NCBI RefSeq assembly: GCF_030272615.1
Contig: NC_081406.1
Location: 470,322,400-470,386,399 of the forward strand
DNA: 64,000 nt
DNA from: Cryptomeria japonica
Taxonomy: Eukaryota; Streptophyta; Pinopsida; Cupressales; Cupressaceae
Direction of reading: 5' to 3'
This document shows, piece after piece, positions 37,180 through 50,697 of the stretch. The stretch's first letter is position 1; each line of letters starts with the position of its first letter. The notes under the pieces are model-generated. The model searched no databases, was not told the origin of the DNA, and worked only from the letters and a program-made list of their open reading frames with translations. The position numbers were made by a program, and so were the translations under genes.

Positions 37180-37700
37180 AATTGGTATTAGAGCTAGAAG
37201 AGCCTGAGTGTGTGGGTAGAGCGCCGAAGGAGACAATCTACACTAGGACCTAGCCCAAGAAGATTTGAAATTTTGTGTTGCTAGTGTGTTTGGTTGCAGG
37301 TGTTAATCCATCTAACTGCAGAGAAGGTGTTGGAACAAGTTAGGGAAGAACCTAGGTTTTGGTTGCCAAGAGACTAGGGAGAGAGGAGAAAGAGACTTCT
37401 AGGTGAGGAAAAGGAAGTGTGAGTTTGTGTGTGTGGAGTAGGAGAGGTGGATTCCTGAGGAACAACTTGAATTACAGCCATTGGATACACCATAGATGGG
37501 AGTAGTTGATAGGTTGGACAGTTTGTGTCCTTTTGGAGATGTTGATTGCAGCAAAGGCATGGGAATGGTGATAAGATGAAGAGGCAAAGACAAAGATGAA
37601 GGTGATGATTTTGATCCAAGACACTAATTTTTTTTTCTTGCAGGTCGATGGTCCCTATATTTCCAAGGGACTTGGAAAGATTTCAAGGTCTGCAGTATGG
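37180..37700 (+). repeat. Representative internal region of the array (copy 1, 521 bp)
   Basis: Begins with the primer binding site and ends before the next TG. No long plus-strand frame is kept. Reverse-strand frames of 64-118 codons recur in every copy but only mirror the repeat. It contains a long T-run followed by CTTGCAG (near 37629-37643), which looks like a 3' splice site. A clear polypurine tract just before the next LTR is lacking; the nearest purine-rich string is GGGAGAGAGGAGAAAGAG, about 320 bp upstream. Confidence 0.8.
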
Positions 37701-40700
37701 TGCAAGAACACCTAGTTTCACAAGGTTCCATGAGGTCAGGAGTGATGTCATGAGTAATTTTAATAATGTTTGAGTTTATAAGGTCTATTTAAGTGATTGT
37801 AAATCATAATGTAAGGCTATGTAAGCCATTTTTCATAAATTGTCCAAGAGTTCCTCATGAGGTTGAAGTGTTCCAAAGTGTGTTAAAAGACCCAAAAAAG
37901 GGTAATAAGGATGTAAAATGCATAAATGAGGAGTTCCAAATTGGTTAAAGGGTAGTTATGAGAGTTCCAAAGGATAGGAATCACTATTTAAATGATGTAA
38001 TGTTGATCCAAGCCGAAGAGGAAAGAAGGAGTACATTTTGATTGAAATTGGGAATTCAAAAACTTTTGTTTTGTGGTCTTAAAAATATTATTTTCCCTAT
38101 TTCCAAGACTTGAACGGCCATGTAAGGCCTGGAAATGGTGTATAATTATTATGAAAAGTTAGGGCAGTGAGTTATCTTTCTTTTGTCTTTGGTTTGGTGT
38201 TTTTTTATGAAGGAATGAATGAGTTATGTTAGTTTTTTGTAAAAACAGTTTGTAAACCCTCATTTACAGAGGTGTGTTAAAGGCTTTGATCATATTCCAA
38301 ATTTTAACCATGGGAAAAAACTAAATATTATTTATTCTGAGAGTATATTCAAGGGGATTTCAAATGGATTTGATTTCATATCAAATGGGTCTATATTTTG
38401 GGAGATATTTGATGCCCTAGGAAGACTCTACATGCACAATTCTTGTTTTTCCTTAACAGACAAAACAGTCTCGGTGCAGAGAGCATAACTATTAACTCCA
38501 CTATTGGATTGTTTTAAATTTAGGATATGTTTTAGTAATCCTAGTTATCTACATCTCCACTGGAGAGATTTCAAAACTGATGTCAAGTTTGAAATATGTG
38601 AATAACAGAATGCAGGGTATCAAAACTGTCACAACTGGGACATATTTGGAAGGCGATTGGAAGCATGAATTGGATGGGCTCATCATTGATTGGTATGAGT
38701 ATTGTAAGGATATGGTGAAATTTTTGTGATTAATTGAAGGTTATTGATTGAATGTTTAATTATATGGAATGTAAAGGTTGTAACTATCTTTGATAAGATT
38801 GAGGAACCTATCATATTTATTATTGATTCAATGATAAGGAGTGTTGTTACATGAGAAATGCCTCTAAAATGTTGTTTAGGTGATTGGATCAGCATGATCC
38901 TTGATGGTTGGTTAGTTTTCCATCATGCTCTGCATCACATTGGTATTAGAGCTAGAAGAGCCTGACTGTATGGGTAGAGCGTCGAAGGAGGCAATCCACA
39001 CCAGGACCTAGCCCAAGAAGATTTGAAATTTTGTGTTGCTAGTGTGTTTGGTTGTAGGTGCTAATCCATCTAACTGCAGAGAAGGTGTTGGAACAGGTTA
39101 GTGAAGAACTTGGGTTTTGGTTTCCAAGAGACTAGGGAGAGAGGAGAAAGAGACTCCTAGGTGAGGCAAAGGAAGTGTGAGTTTGTGTGTGTGCAATAGG
39201 AGGGGTGGATGCCTGAGGAACAACTTGAATTACAGCCATTGGATACACCATAGATGGGAGTAGTTGATAGGTTGGACAGTTTGTGTCCTTTTGGAGATGT
39301 TGATTGCAGCAAAGGCATGGGAATGGTGATAAGATGAAGAGGCAAAGACAAAGATGAAGGTGATGATTTTGATCCAAGACACTAATTTTTTTTTCTTGCA
39401 GGTCGATGGTCCCTATATTTCCAAGGGACTTGGAAAGATTTCAAGGTCTGCAGTATGGTGCAAGAACACCTAGTTTCACAAGGTTCCATGAGGTCAGGAG
39501 TGATGTCATGAGTAATTTTAATAATGTTTGAGTTTATAAGGTCTATTTAAGTGATTGTAAATCATAATGTAAGGCTATGTAAGCCATTTTTCATAAATTG
39601 TCCAAGAGTTCCTCATGAGGTTGAAGTGTTCCAAAGTGTGTTAAAAGACCCAAATAAGGGTAATAAGGATGTAAAATGCATAAATGAGGAGTTCCAAATT
39701 GGTTAAAGGGTAGTTATGAGAGTTCCAAAGGATAGGAATCACTATTTAAATGATGTAATGTTGATCCAAACCGAAGAGGAAAGAAGGAGTACATTTTGAT
39801 TGAAATTGGGAATTCAAAAACTTTTGTTTTGTGGTCTTAAAAATATTATTTTCCCTATTTCCAAGACTTGAACGGCCATGTAAGGCCTGGAAATGGTGTA
39901 TAAGTATTATGAAAAGTTAGGGCAGTGAGTTATCTTTCTTTTGTCTTTGGTTTGGTGTTTTTTTATGAAGGAATGAATGAGTTATGTTAGTTTTTTGTAA
40001 AAACAGTTTGTAAACCCTCATTTACATAGGTGTGTTAAAGGCTTTGATCATATTCCAAATTTTAACCATGCAAAAAATCTAAATATTATTTATTCTAAGA
40101 GTATATTCAAGGGGCTTTCAGATGGATTTGATTTCATATCGAATGGGTCTATATTTTGGGAGATATTTGATGCCCTAGGCAGACTGTACATGCAGAATTC
40201 TTGTTTTTCTGTAACAGTCAAAACGGTCTCGGTGCATAACACATAACTATTAACTCCACCATTGGATTGTTCTAAATTTTGGATGTCTTTGAGTAATCCT
40301 AGTTATCTACATCTTGACCGAAGACATTTCAAAACTGATTGTCGAGTTTGAAATATGTGAGTAACAGAATGCAGGGTATCAAAACGGTCACAACTGGGCA
40401 AGATTTGGAAGGCGATCGGAAGCATGAATTGAATGGGCTCATGATTGATTGGTATGAGTATTGTAAGGATATGGTGAAAAAAAAATTATTAATTGAAGAT
40501 TATTGATAGAATGTTTAATTTTACAGAAAGTAAAGGTTGTAAGTATCTTTGATAAGATTGAGGAACCTATCATATTTGTTATTCATTCAATGATAAGGCT
40601 TGATGTTACATGAGAAATGCCTCTAAAATGTTGTTCGGATGATTGGATCAGCATGATCCTTGATGGTTGGCTGGTTTTCCATGATGCTCTCCATCAAAGT

Positions 40701-43700
40701 GGTATCAGAGCTAGAAGAGCCTGAGTGTGTGCGTAGAGCACCGAAGGAGGCAATCCACACTAGGACCTAGCCCAAGAAGATTTAAAATTTTGTGTTGCTA
40801 GTGTGTTTGGGTGCAAGTGTTAATCCATCTAACTGCAGAGAAGGTGTTGGAATAGGTTAGGGAAGAACCTGGTTTTTGGTTGCCAAGAGACTAGGGAGAG
40901 AGGAGAAAGAGACTCCTAGGTGAGGCAAAGGAAGTGTGAGTTTGTGTGTGTGCAATAGCAGAGGTGGATGCCTAAGGAACAACTTGAATTACAGCCATTG
41001 GATACTCCATAGATGGGAGTAGTTGATAGGTTGGACAATTTGTGTCCTTTTGGAGATGTTGATTGAAGCAGAGGCATGGGAATGGTGATAAGATGAAGAG
41101 GCAAAGACAAAGATGAAGGTGATGATTTTGATTCAAGACACTAATTTTTTTTCTTGCAGGTTGATGGTCCCTATGTTTCCAAGGTACTTGGAAAGATTTC
41201 AAGGTCTGCAGTATGGTGCAGGAACACCTAGTTTCACAAGGTTCCATGAGGTCAGGAGTGATGTCATGAGTAATTTTAATAATATTTGAGTTTATAAGGT
41301 CTATTTAAGTCATTGTAAATCATAATGTAAGACTATGTAAGCCATTTTTCATAAATTGTCCAAAAGGTCCTCATGAGGTTGAAGTGTTCGAAAGTGTGTT
41401 AAAAGACCCAAATAAGGGTAATAAGGATGTAAAATGCATAAATGAGGGGTTACAAATTGGTTAAATGGTATTTATGAGAGTTCCAAAGGATGGGAATTAC
41501 TATTTAAATGTTTTAATGTTGATCCAAATCGAAGAGGAAAGAAGGAGTGCATTTTGATTAAAATTGGGAATTCAAAAACTTTTGTTTTGCAGTCCTAAAA
41601 CAATTATTTTCTCTATTTCCAAGCCTTGTACGGCCATGTAACACCTTAAACTAGTGTATACTTATTATGAAAAGTTATTGCAGTGACTTATATTTCTTTT
41701 GGCTTTGGTTTGGTATTTTTTTATGAAGGTATGAACGAGTTATGTTAGTTTATTTGTAAAAACAGTTTGTAAACCCTCATTTACCGAGGTGAGTGCAAGG
41801 GTTTTATCATATTCCAAATTTTAACCATGGGAAAAATCTAAATATTATTTATTCTGAGAGTATATTCAAGGGTCTTTTAGATGGATTTTATTTCATATCA
41901 AATAGGTCTATATTTTGGGAGATATTTGATGCCCTAGGCAGACTGTACATGCACAATTCTTGATTTTTTGTAATAGTCAAAACGGTCTCAGTGTAGAGAG
42001 CATAACTATTAACTCCACCATTGGATTGTTCTAAATTTTGGATATATTTTAGTAAACCTAGTTATCTACATCTCCACTAGAGAGATTGCAAAACTAATCT
42101 CCTATTTGAAATATGTGAATAACAAAATGCAGGGTATCAAAACTATCACAACTGGGACAGATTTGGAAGGCGATTGGAAACATGAATTGGATGGGCTCAT
42201 GATTGATTGGTATGAGTATTGTAAGGATATGGTGAAAGTTTTGTGATTAATTGAAGGTTATTTATTGAATGTTTAATTTTATGGAATGTAAAGGTTCTAA
42301 GTATATTTGATAAGATTCAGGGACCTATCATATTTGTTATTGATTCAATGATAAGGTGTGTTGTTACATGGGAAATGCCTCTAAAATGTTGTTTAGATGA
42401 TTGGATCAACATGAGCCTTGATGGTTGGTTGGTTTTTCAAGATGCTCTGCATCAAATTGGTATCAGAGCTAGAAGAGCCTGAGTGTGTGGGTAGAGCACC
42501 AAAGTAGGCAATCCACACCAGGACCTAGCCCAAGAAGATTTGAAATTTTGTGTTGCTAGTGTGTTTGGTTGCAGGTGTTAATCCATCTAACTGCAGAGAA
42601 GGTGTTGGAACAGGTTAGGGAATAACCTAGTTTTTGGTTTCCAAGAGACTAGGGAGAGAGGAGAAAGAGAGTCTTGGGTGAGGCAAAGGAAGTGTGAGTT
42701 TTTGTGTGTGCAGTAGGAAAGGTGGATGCTTGAGGAACAACTTGAATTGCAGCCATTGGATACTCCATAGATGGGAGTAGTTGATAGGTTGGACAGTTTA
42801 TGTCATTTTGAAGATGTTGATTGCAGTAGAGGCATGGGAATGGTGATAAGATGAAGAGGCAAAGAGAAAGATGAAGGTGATGATTTTGATCCAAGACACT
42901 AATTTTTTTTCTTGTAGGTTGATGGTCCCTATGTTTCCAAGGGACTTGAAAAGATTTCAAGGACTGCAGTATGGTACAGGAACACCTAGTTTCACGAGAT
43001 TCCATGAGGTCAGGAGTGATGTCATGAGTAATTTTAATAATGTTTGAGTTTAAGGTCTATTTAAGTCATTGTAAATCATAATTTAAGGCTATGTAAGCCA
43101 TTTTTCATAAATTGTCCAAGAGGTCCTCATGAGGTTGAAGGGTTCCAAAGTGTGTTAAAAGACCCAAATAAGGGTAATAAGGATGTAAAATGCATAAATG
43201 AGGAGGTCCAAATTGTTTAAAGGGTAGTTATGAGATTTCCAAAGGATGGGAATCACTATTTAAATGTTGTAATGTTGATCCAAATCGAAGAGGAAAGGAG
43301 TGCATTTTGATTGAAATTGGGAATTCAAAAACTTTTGTTTTGCAGTCCTAAAATGGTTATTTTCTCTATTTCTAGGCCTTGTACGGCCATGTAAGGCCTG
43401 AAAATGGTGTATAATTAGTATGAAAAGTTAGGGCAGTGAGTTAGATTTCTTTCGGCTTTGGTTTGGTATTTTGTTATGAAGGAATGAACAAGTTATGTTA
43501 GATTTTTGTAAAAATAGGATGTAAACCCTCATTTACAGAGGTACGTGCAAGGGTTTGATCATATTCCAAATTTTAACCATGGGATAAATCTAAATATTAT
43601 TTATTCTGAGAGTATATTTAAGGGGAATTCAGATGGATTTGATTTCATATCAAATGGGTTTGTATTTTCAAAGATATTTGACGCCCTAGGCGGACTGTAC

Positions 43701-46700
43701 ATGCACAATTCTTGTTTTTTTGTAATAGTCAAAACGGTCTCGGTGCAGAGAGAATAACTCTTAACTCCACCGTTGGATTGTTCTTAATTTTGGATATGTT
43801 TTATTAACCATAGTTATCTACATCTCTACCGAAGAGATTCCAAAAATGATGGCTAGTTTGAATGATGTGAATAACAAAATGCAGGATATCAAAATTATCA
43901 CAAGTGGGACAGATTTGGAAGGCGATTGGAAGCATGAATTGGATGGGCTCATGATTGATTGGTATTAGTATTTTAATGATATGTTGAAATATTTGTGATT
44001 AATTGAAGGTTATTGATTGAATTTTTAAGTTTATGGAATTTAAAGGTTGTAAGTATCTTTGATAAGATTGAAGAACCTGTCATATTTGTTATTGATTCAA
44101 TGATAAGGTGTGTTGTTACATGAGAAATGCCTCTAAAATGTTGTTCTGATGATTGGATCAGCATGATCCTTGATGGTTGGTTGTTTTCCCATGATGGTCT
44201 ACATCAAATTGGACTCAGAGCTAGAAGAGCCTAAGTGTGTGGGTAGAGCGTCGAAGGAGGCAATCCACACCAGGACCTAGCCCAAGAAGATTTGAAATTT
44301 TGTGTTGCTAGTGTTTTTGGTTGTAGGTGTTAATCCATCTAACTGCAGAGAAGGTGTTGGAACATGTTAGGGAAGAACTTGGTTTTTGGTTGCCAAGAGA
44401 CTAGGGAGAGAGGAGAAAGAGACTCCTAGGTGAGGCAAAGGAAGTGTGAGTTTGTGTGTGTGCAGTAGGAGAGGTGGATGCATGAGGAACAACTTGAATT
44501 GCAACTATTGGATACTACATAGATGGGAGTAGTTGATAGGTTGGACAATTTGCGTCCTTTTGGAGATGTTGATTGCAGCAAAGGCATGGGAGTGGTGATA
44601 AGATAAAGAGGCAAAGGAAAGATGAAGGTGTTGATTTTGATCCAAGACACTAATTTTGTTTCTTGCAGGTTGATGGTCCCTATGTTTCCAAGGGACTAGG
44701 AAAGATTTCAAGGTCTGCAGTATGGTGCATGAACACCTAGTTTCATGAGGTTCCATGAGGTCAGGAGTGATGTCATGAGTAATTTTAATAATGTTTGAGT
44801 TTATAAGGTCTATTTAAGTCATTGTAAATCATAATTTAAGGCTATGTAAGCCATTTTTCATAAATTATTCAAGAGGTCCTCATGGTGTTGAAGTGTTCCA
44901 AAGTGTGTTAAAAGACCCAAATAAGGGTAATAAGGATGTAAAATACATAAATGAGGAGTTCCAAATTGGATAAAGGGTAGTTATGAGAGTTCCAAAGGAT
45001 GGGAATCACTATTTAAATGTTGTAATGTTGATCCAAATCAAAGATGAAAGAAGGAGTACATTTTTCTTGAAATTGGGAATTCAAAAACTTTTGTTTTGTA
45101 GTCCTAAAACAGTTATTTTCTCTATTTCCAAGCCTTGTATAGCCATGTAAGGCCTTAAAATGGTGTATAATTATTATGAAAAGTTAGGGAAGTGAGTTAT
45201 ATTTCTTTTGGCTTTGGTTTGGTATTTTTTTATGAAGGAATGAGCGAGTTATGTTAGTTTTTTTGTAAAAACAGTTTGTAAACCCTCATTTACAGAGGTG
45301 AGTGCAAGGGTTTTATCATATTCCAAATTTTAACCATGGGAAAAATATAAATATTATTTATTTTGAGATTATATTCAAGTGGCTTTCAGATGGATTTGAT
45401 TTCATATCAAATGGGTCTATATTTTGGAAGATATTTGATGCCCTAGGCAGACTGTACATGCGCAATTCTTGTTTTTCTGTAACAGTCAAAACGGTCTCGG
45501 TGCAGAGAGCATAACTATTAACTTCACAATTGGATTAATCTAAATTTTGGATATGTTTTAGTAATCCTAGTTATCTACATATCCACCAGAGAGATTTCAA
45601 AAATGATGTATGGTTTGAAATATGTGAATAACAGAATGCAGCATATCAAAACTATCACAACTAGGACAGATTTGGAAGGCAATTGGAAGCATGAATTGCA
45701 TGGGCTCATGATTCATTGGTATGAGTATTGTAAGGACATGGTGAAAGTTTTGTGATTAATTGAAGGTTATTGATTGAATGTTTAATTTTATGAAATGTAA
45801 AGGTTGTAAGTATCTTTGATAGGATCGAGGAACCTATCATATTTGTTATTCATTCAATGATAAGGTGTGTTGTTACATGAGAAATGCCTCTAAAATGTTT
45901 TTCAGATGATTGGATTAGCATGATCCTTGATGTTGGTTGGTTTTCCATGATGCTCTGTATCAAAGTGGTATTAGAGCTAGAAGAGCCTGAGTGTGTGCGT
46001 AGAGCACCGAAGGAGGCAGTCCACACCAAGACCTAGCCCAAGAAGATTTGAAATTTTGTGTTGCTAGTGTGTTTGGTTGCAGGTGTTAATCCATCTAACT
46101 GCAGAGAAGGTGTTGGAATAGGTTAGGGAAGAACCTGGTTTTTGGTTGCCAAGAGACTAGGGAGAGAGGAGAAAGAGACTCCTAGGTGAGGCAAAGGAAG
46201 TGTGAGTTTGTGTGTGTGCAATAAGAGAGGTGGATGCCTAAGGAACAACTTGAATTGTAGCCATTGGATACTTCATAGATGGGAGTAGTTGATAGGTTGG
46301 ACAGTTTGTGTCCTTTTGGAGATGTTGATTGTTGCAGAGGCATGGGAAAGGTGATAAGATGAAGAGGCAAAGACAAAGATGAAGGTGATGATTTTGATCC
46401 AAGACACTAATTTTGTTTCTTGCAGGTTGATGGTCCCTATGTTTCCAAGGGACTTGGAAATATTTCAAGGTCTGCAATATGGTGCATGAACACCTAGTTT
46501 CACGAGGTTCCATGAGGTCAAGAGTGATGTCATGAGTAATTTTAATAATGTTTGAGTTTATAAGGTCTATTTAAGTCATTGTAAATCATAATGTAAGGCT
46601 ATGTAAGCCATTCTTCATAAATTATTCAAGAGGTCCTCATGGTGTTGAAGTGTTCCAAAGTGTGTTAAAAGACCCAAATAAGGGTAATAAGGATGTAAAA

Positions 46701-49700
46701 TACATAAATGAGGAGTTCCAAATTGGATAAAGGGTAGTTATAAGAGTTCCAAAGGATGGGAATCACTATTTAAATGTTGTAATGTTGATTCAAATCGAAG
46801 AGGAAAGAAGGAGTACATTTTGATTGAAATTAGGAATTCAAAAACTTTTGTTTTGTAGTCCTAAAACAGTTATTTTCTCTATTTCCAGTCCTTGTACAAC
46901 CATGTAAGGCCTGAAAATGGTGTATAATTATTATGAAACGTTAGGTCAGTGAGTTCAATTTCTTTTGGCTTTGGTTTGGTATTGTATTATGAAGGAATGA
47001 ACAAGTTATGTTAGTTTTTTGTAAAAACAGTTTGTAAACCCTCATTTATACAGGTGCATGCAAGGTTTTGATCATATTCCAAATTTTAACCATGGGAAAA
47101 ATCTAAATATTATTTATTCTGAGAGTATATTCAAGGGGCTTTCAGATTGATTTGATTTCATATCAAATGGGTCTATATTTTGGGAGATATTTGATGCCCT
47201 AAGCGGACTGTACATGCAGAATTCTTGTTTTTCTGTAACAATCAAAATGGTCTCGGTGTAGAGAGCATAACTATTAACTCCACCATTGGATTGTTATAAA
47301 TTGTGGATATGTTTTAGTAATCCTAGTTAGCTACATCTCCACCAAACAGATTTAAAAAATGATATCCGGTTTGAAAGATGTGAATAACAGAATGCAAGGT
47401 AACAAAACTATCACAACTAGGATAGATTTGGAAGGCGATTGGAAGCATGAATTGGATGGGCTCATGATTGTTTGGTATGAGTATTGTAAGGACATGGTGA
47501 AAGTTTTGTGATTAATTGAAGGTTATTGATTGAATGTTTAATTTTATGGAATGTAAAGGTTGTAAGTATCTTTGATAAGATTGAGGAACCTATTATATTT
47601 GTAATTCATTCAATGATAAGGTGTGTTGTTACATGAGAAATGCCTCTGAAATGTTGTTCAGATGATTGGATCAGCATGATCCTTGATGGTTGGTTGGTTT
47701 TCCATGATGCTCTGCATCAAATTGGTATCAGAGCTAGAAGAGCCTGAGTGTGTGGGTAGAGCGCCGAAGGAGGTAATCCACACCAGGACCTAGCCCAAGA
47801 AGATTTGAAATTTTGTGTTGCTAGTGTGTTTGGTTGCAGGTGGTAATCCATCCAACTGCAGAGAAGGTGTTGGAACAGGTTAGGGAAGAAGCTGGTTTTT
47901 TATTGCCAAGAGACTTGGGAGAGAGGAGAAAGAGACTCCTAGGTGAGGCAAAGGAAGTGTGAGTTTGTGTGTGTGCAATAAGAGAGGTGGATGCCCTAGG
48001 AACAACTTGAATTGCAGCCATTGGATACTCCATAGATGGGAGTAGTTGATAGGTTGGACAGTTTGTGTCCTTTTGGAGGTGTTGATTGTAGCAGAGGCAA
48101 AGACAAAGATGAAGGTGATGATTTTGATCCAAAACACTAATTTTTTTCTTCCAGGTTGATGGTCCATATGTTTCCAAGGGACTTGGAAAGATTTCAAGGT
48201 CTGCAGTATGGTGCAGGAACACCTAGTTTAACGAGATTCCATGAGGTCACGAGTGATGTCATGAGTAATTTTAATAATGTTGAGTTTATAAGGTCTATTT
48301 GATTCTTTGTAAATCATAATGTAACGCTATGTAAGCCATTTTTCATAAATTGTCCAAAAGGTCCTCATGAGGTTGAAGTGTTCCAAAGTGTGTTAAAAGA
48401 CCAAAATAAGGGTAATAAGGATGTAAAATGCATAAATGAGGAGTTCCAATTTGGTTAAAGGGTAGTTATGAGAGTTCCAAAGGATGTGAATCACTATTTA
48501 AATGTTCTAATGTTGATCCAAATCGAAGAGGAAAGAAGGAGTACATTTTGATTGAAATTGGGAATTCAAAAACTTTTGTTTTGCAGTCCTAAAACAATTA
48601 TTTTTTCTATTTTAAGGCCTTGTACGGCCATGTAAGGCCTGAAAATGGTGTATAATTATTATGAAAAGTTAGGGCAGTGAGTTATATTTCTTTTGGCTTT
48701 GGTTTGGTATTTTTTTATGAATGAATGAACGAGTTATGTTAGTTTTTTTGTAAAAACAGTTTGTAAACCCTCATTTACAGAGGTGCATGCAAGGGTTTGA
48801 TCATATTCCAAATTTTAACCATGGGAAAAATCTAAATATTATTTATTTTGAGATTATATTCAAGGGGCTTTCAGATGGATTTGATTTTTTATCAAATAGG
48901 TCTATATTTTGGGAGATATTTGATGCCCTAGGCGGACTGTACATGCACAATTCTTGTTTTTCTGTAAGAGTCAAAACGGTCTCGGTGCAGAGAGCATAAC
49001 TATTAACTCCAGCGTTGGATTGTTCTAAATTTTAGATATTTTTATTAATCCTAGTTATCTACAACGCCACCAGAGAGATTTAAAAAATGATGTTTGGTTT
49101 GAAAGATGTGAATAACAGAATGCAGGGTATCAAAATTGTCACAACTGGGACAGATTTGGAAGGCGATTGGAAGCATGAATTAGATGGGCTCATGATTGAT
49201 AGGTATGAGTATTGTAAGGATATGGTGAAAGTTTTGTAATTAATTGAAGGTTATTTATTGAATGTTTAATTTTATGGAATATAAAGGTTGTAATTATCTT
49301 TGATAAGATTAAGGAACCTATCATATTTTTTTTTTATTCAATGATAAGGTGTGTTGTTACATGAGAAATGCCTCTATAATGTTGTTCAGATGATTAGATC
49401 AACATGATCCTTGATGGTTGGTTGGTTTTCCATGATGCTCTGTATCAAATTGGTATCAGATCGAGAAGAGCCTAAGTGTGTGGGTAGAGCATCAAAGGAG
49501 GCAATCCACACCAGGACCTAGCCCAAGAAGATTTGAAATTTTGTGTTGCTAGTGTGTTTGGTTACAGGTGTTAATCCATCTAACTGCAGAGATGGTGTTA
49601 GAACAAGTTAGGGAAGAACCTGATTTTTGGTTGCCGAGAGACTAGGGAGAGAGGAGAAGGAGACTCCTAGGTGAGGCAAAGGAATTTTGAGTTTGTGTAT

Positions 49701-50322
49701 GTGCAGTAGGAGAGGTAGATGCCTGAGGAACAACTTGAATTGTAGCCATTGGATACTCCATAGATGGGAGTAGTTGATAGGTTGGACAGTTTGTGTCCTT
49801 TTGGAGATGTTGATTGCAGAAGAGGTATGGGAATGGTGATAAAATGAAGAGGCAAAGACAAAGATGAAGGTGATGATTTTGATCCAAGACACTAATTTTT
49901 TTTCTTGCAGGTTGATGGTCCCTATGTTTCCAAGGGACTTGGAAAGATTTCAAGGTCTACAGTATGGTGCAGGAACACCTACTTTGACGAGGTTCCATGA
50001 GGTCGGGAGTGATATCATGAGTAATATTAATAATGTTTGAGTTTATAAGGTCTATTTAAGTCATTATAAATCATAATGTAAGGCTATGTAAGCCATTTTT
50101 CATAAATTGTCCAAAAGGTCCTCATGAGGTTGAAGTGTTCCAAAGTGTGTTAAAAGACCCAAATAAGAGTAATAAGGATGTAAAATGCATAAATGAGGTG
50201 TTCCAAATTGGTTAAAGGGATGTTATGAGAGTTAAAAAGGATGGGAATTACAATTTAAATGTTGTAATGTCGATCCAAATCGAAGAGGAAAGAAGGATTA
50301 CATTTTGATTGAAATTAAGAAT

Positions 50323-50697
50323 TGTGCATGTACAGTCCGCCTAGGGCATCAAATATCTCCCAAAATATAGACCTATTTGATAAAAAATCAAATCCATCTG
50401 AATGCCCCTTAAATATACTCTTAGAATAAATAATATTTATATTTTTCCCATGGTTAAAATTTGGAATATGGTCAAACACTTGCACGCACCTCTATAAATG
50501 AGGGTTTACAAACTGTTTAAAAAAAAACTAGCATAACTCGTTCATTCCTTCATAAAAAAATAATAACCAATGCCAAAAGAAATATAACTCACTACCCTAA
50601 CTTTTCATAATAATTATACACCATTTTCAAGCCTTACATGGCCGTACAAGGCCTGAAAATAGAGAAAATAAATGTTTTAGGACTACAAAGCAAAAGT
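50323..50697 (-). repeat. Inverted segment inside array LTR 9
   Basis: From AATTGTGCATGTACAGTCCG at 50323 to about 50697 the sequence is the reverse complement of the matching part of other LTRs (for example 48575-48955). Normal orientation resumes with the TCAAAATGGTCTCGG phrase near 50718. Both breakpoints fall near AATTC-type strings. The LTR is shortened to 1201 bp. Confidence 0.88.
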
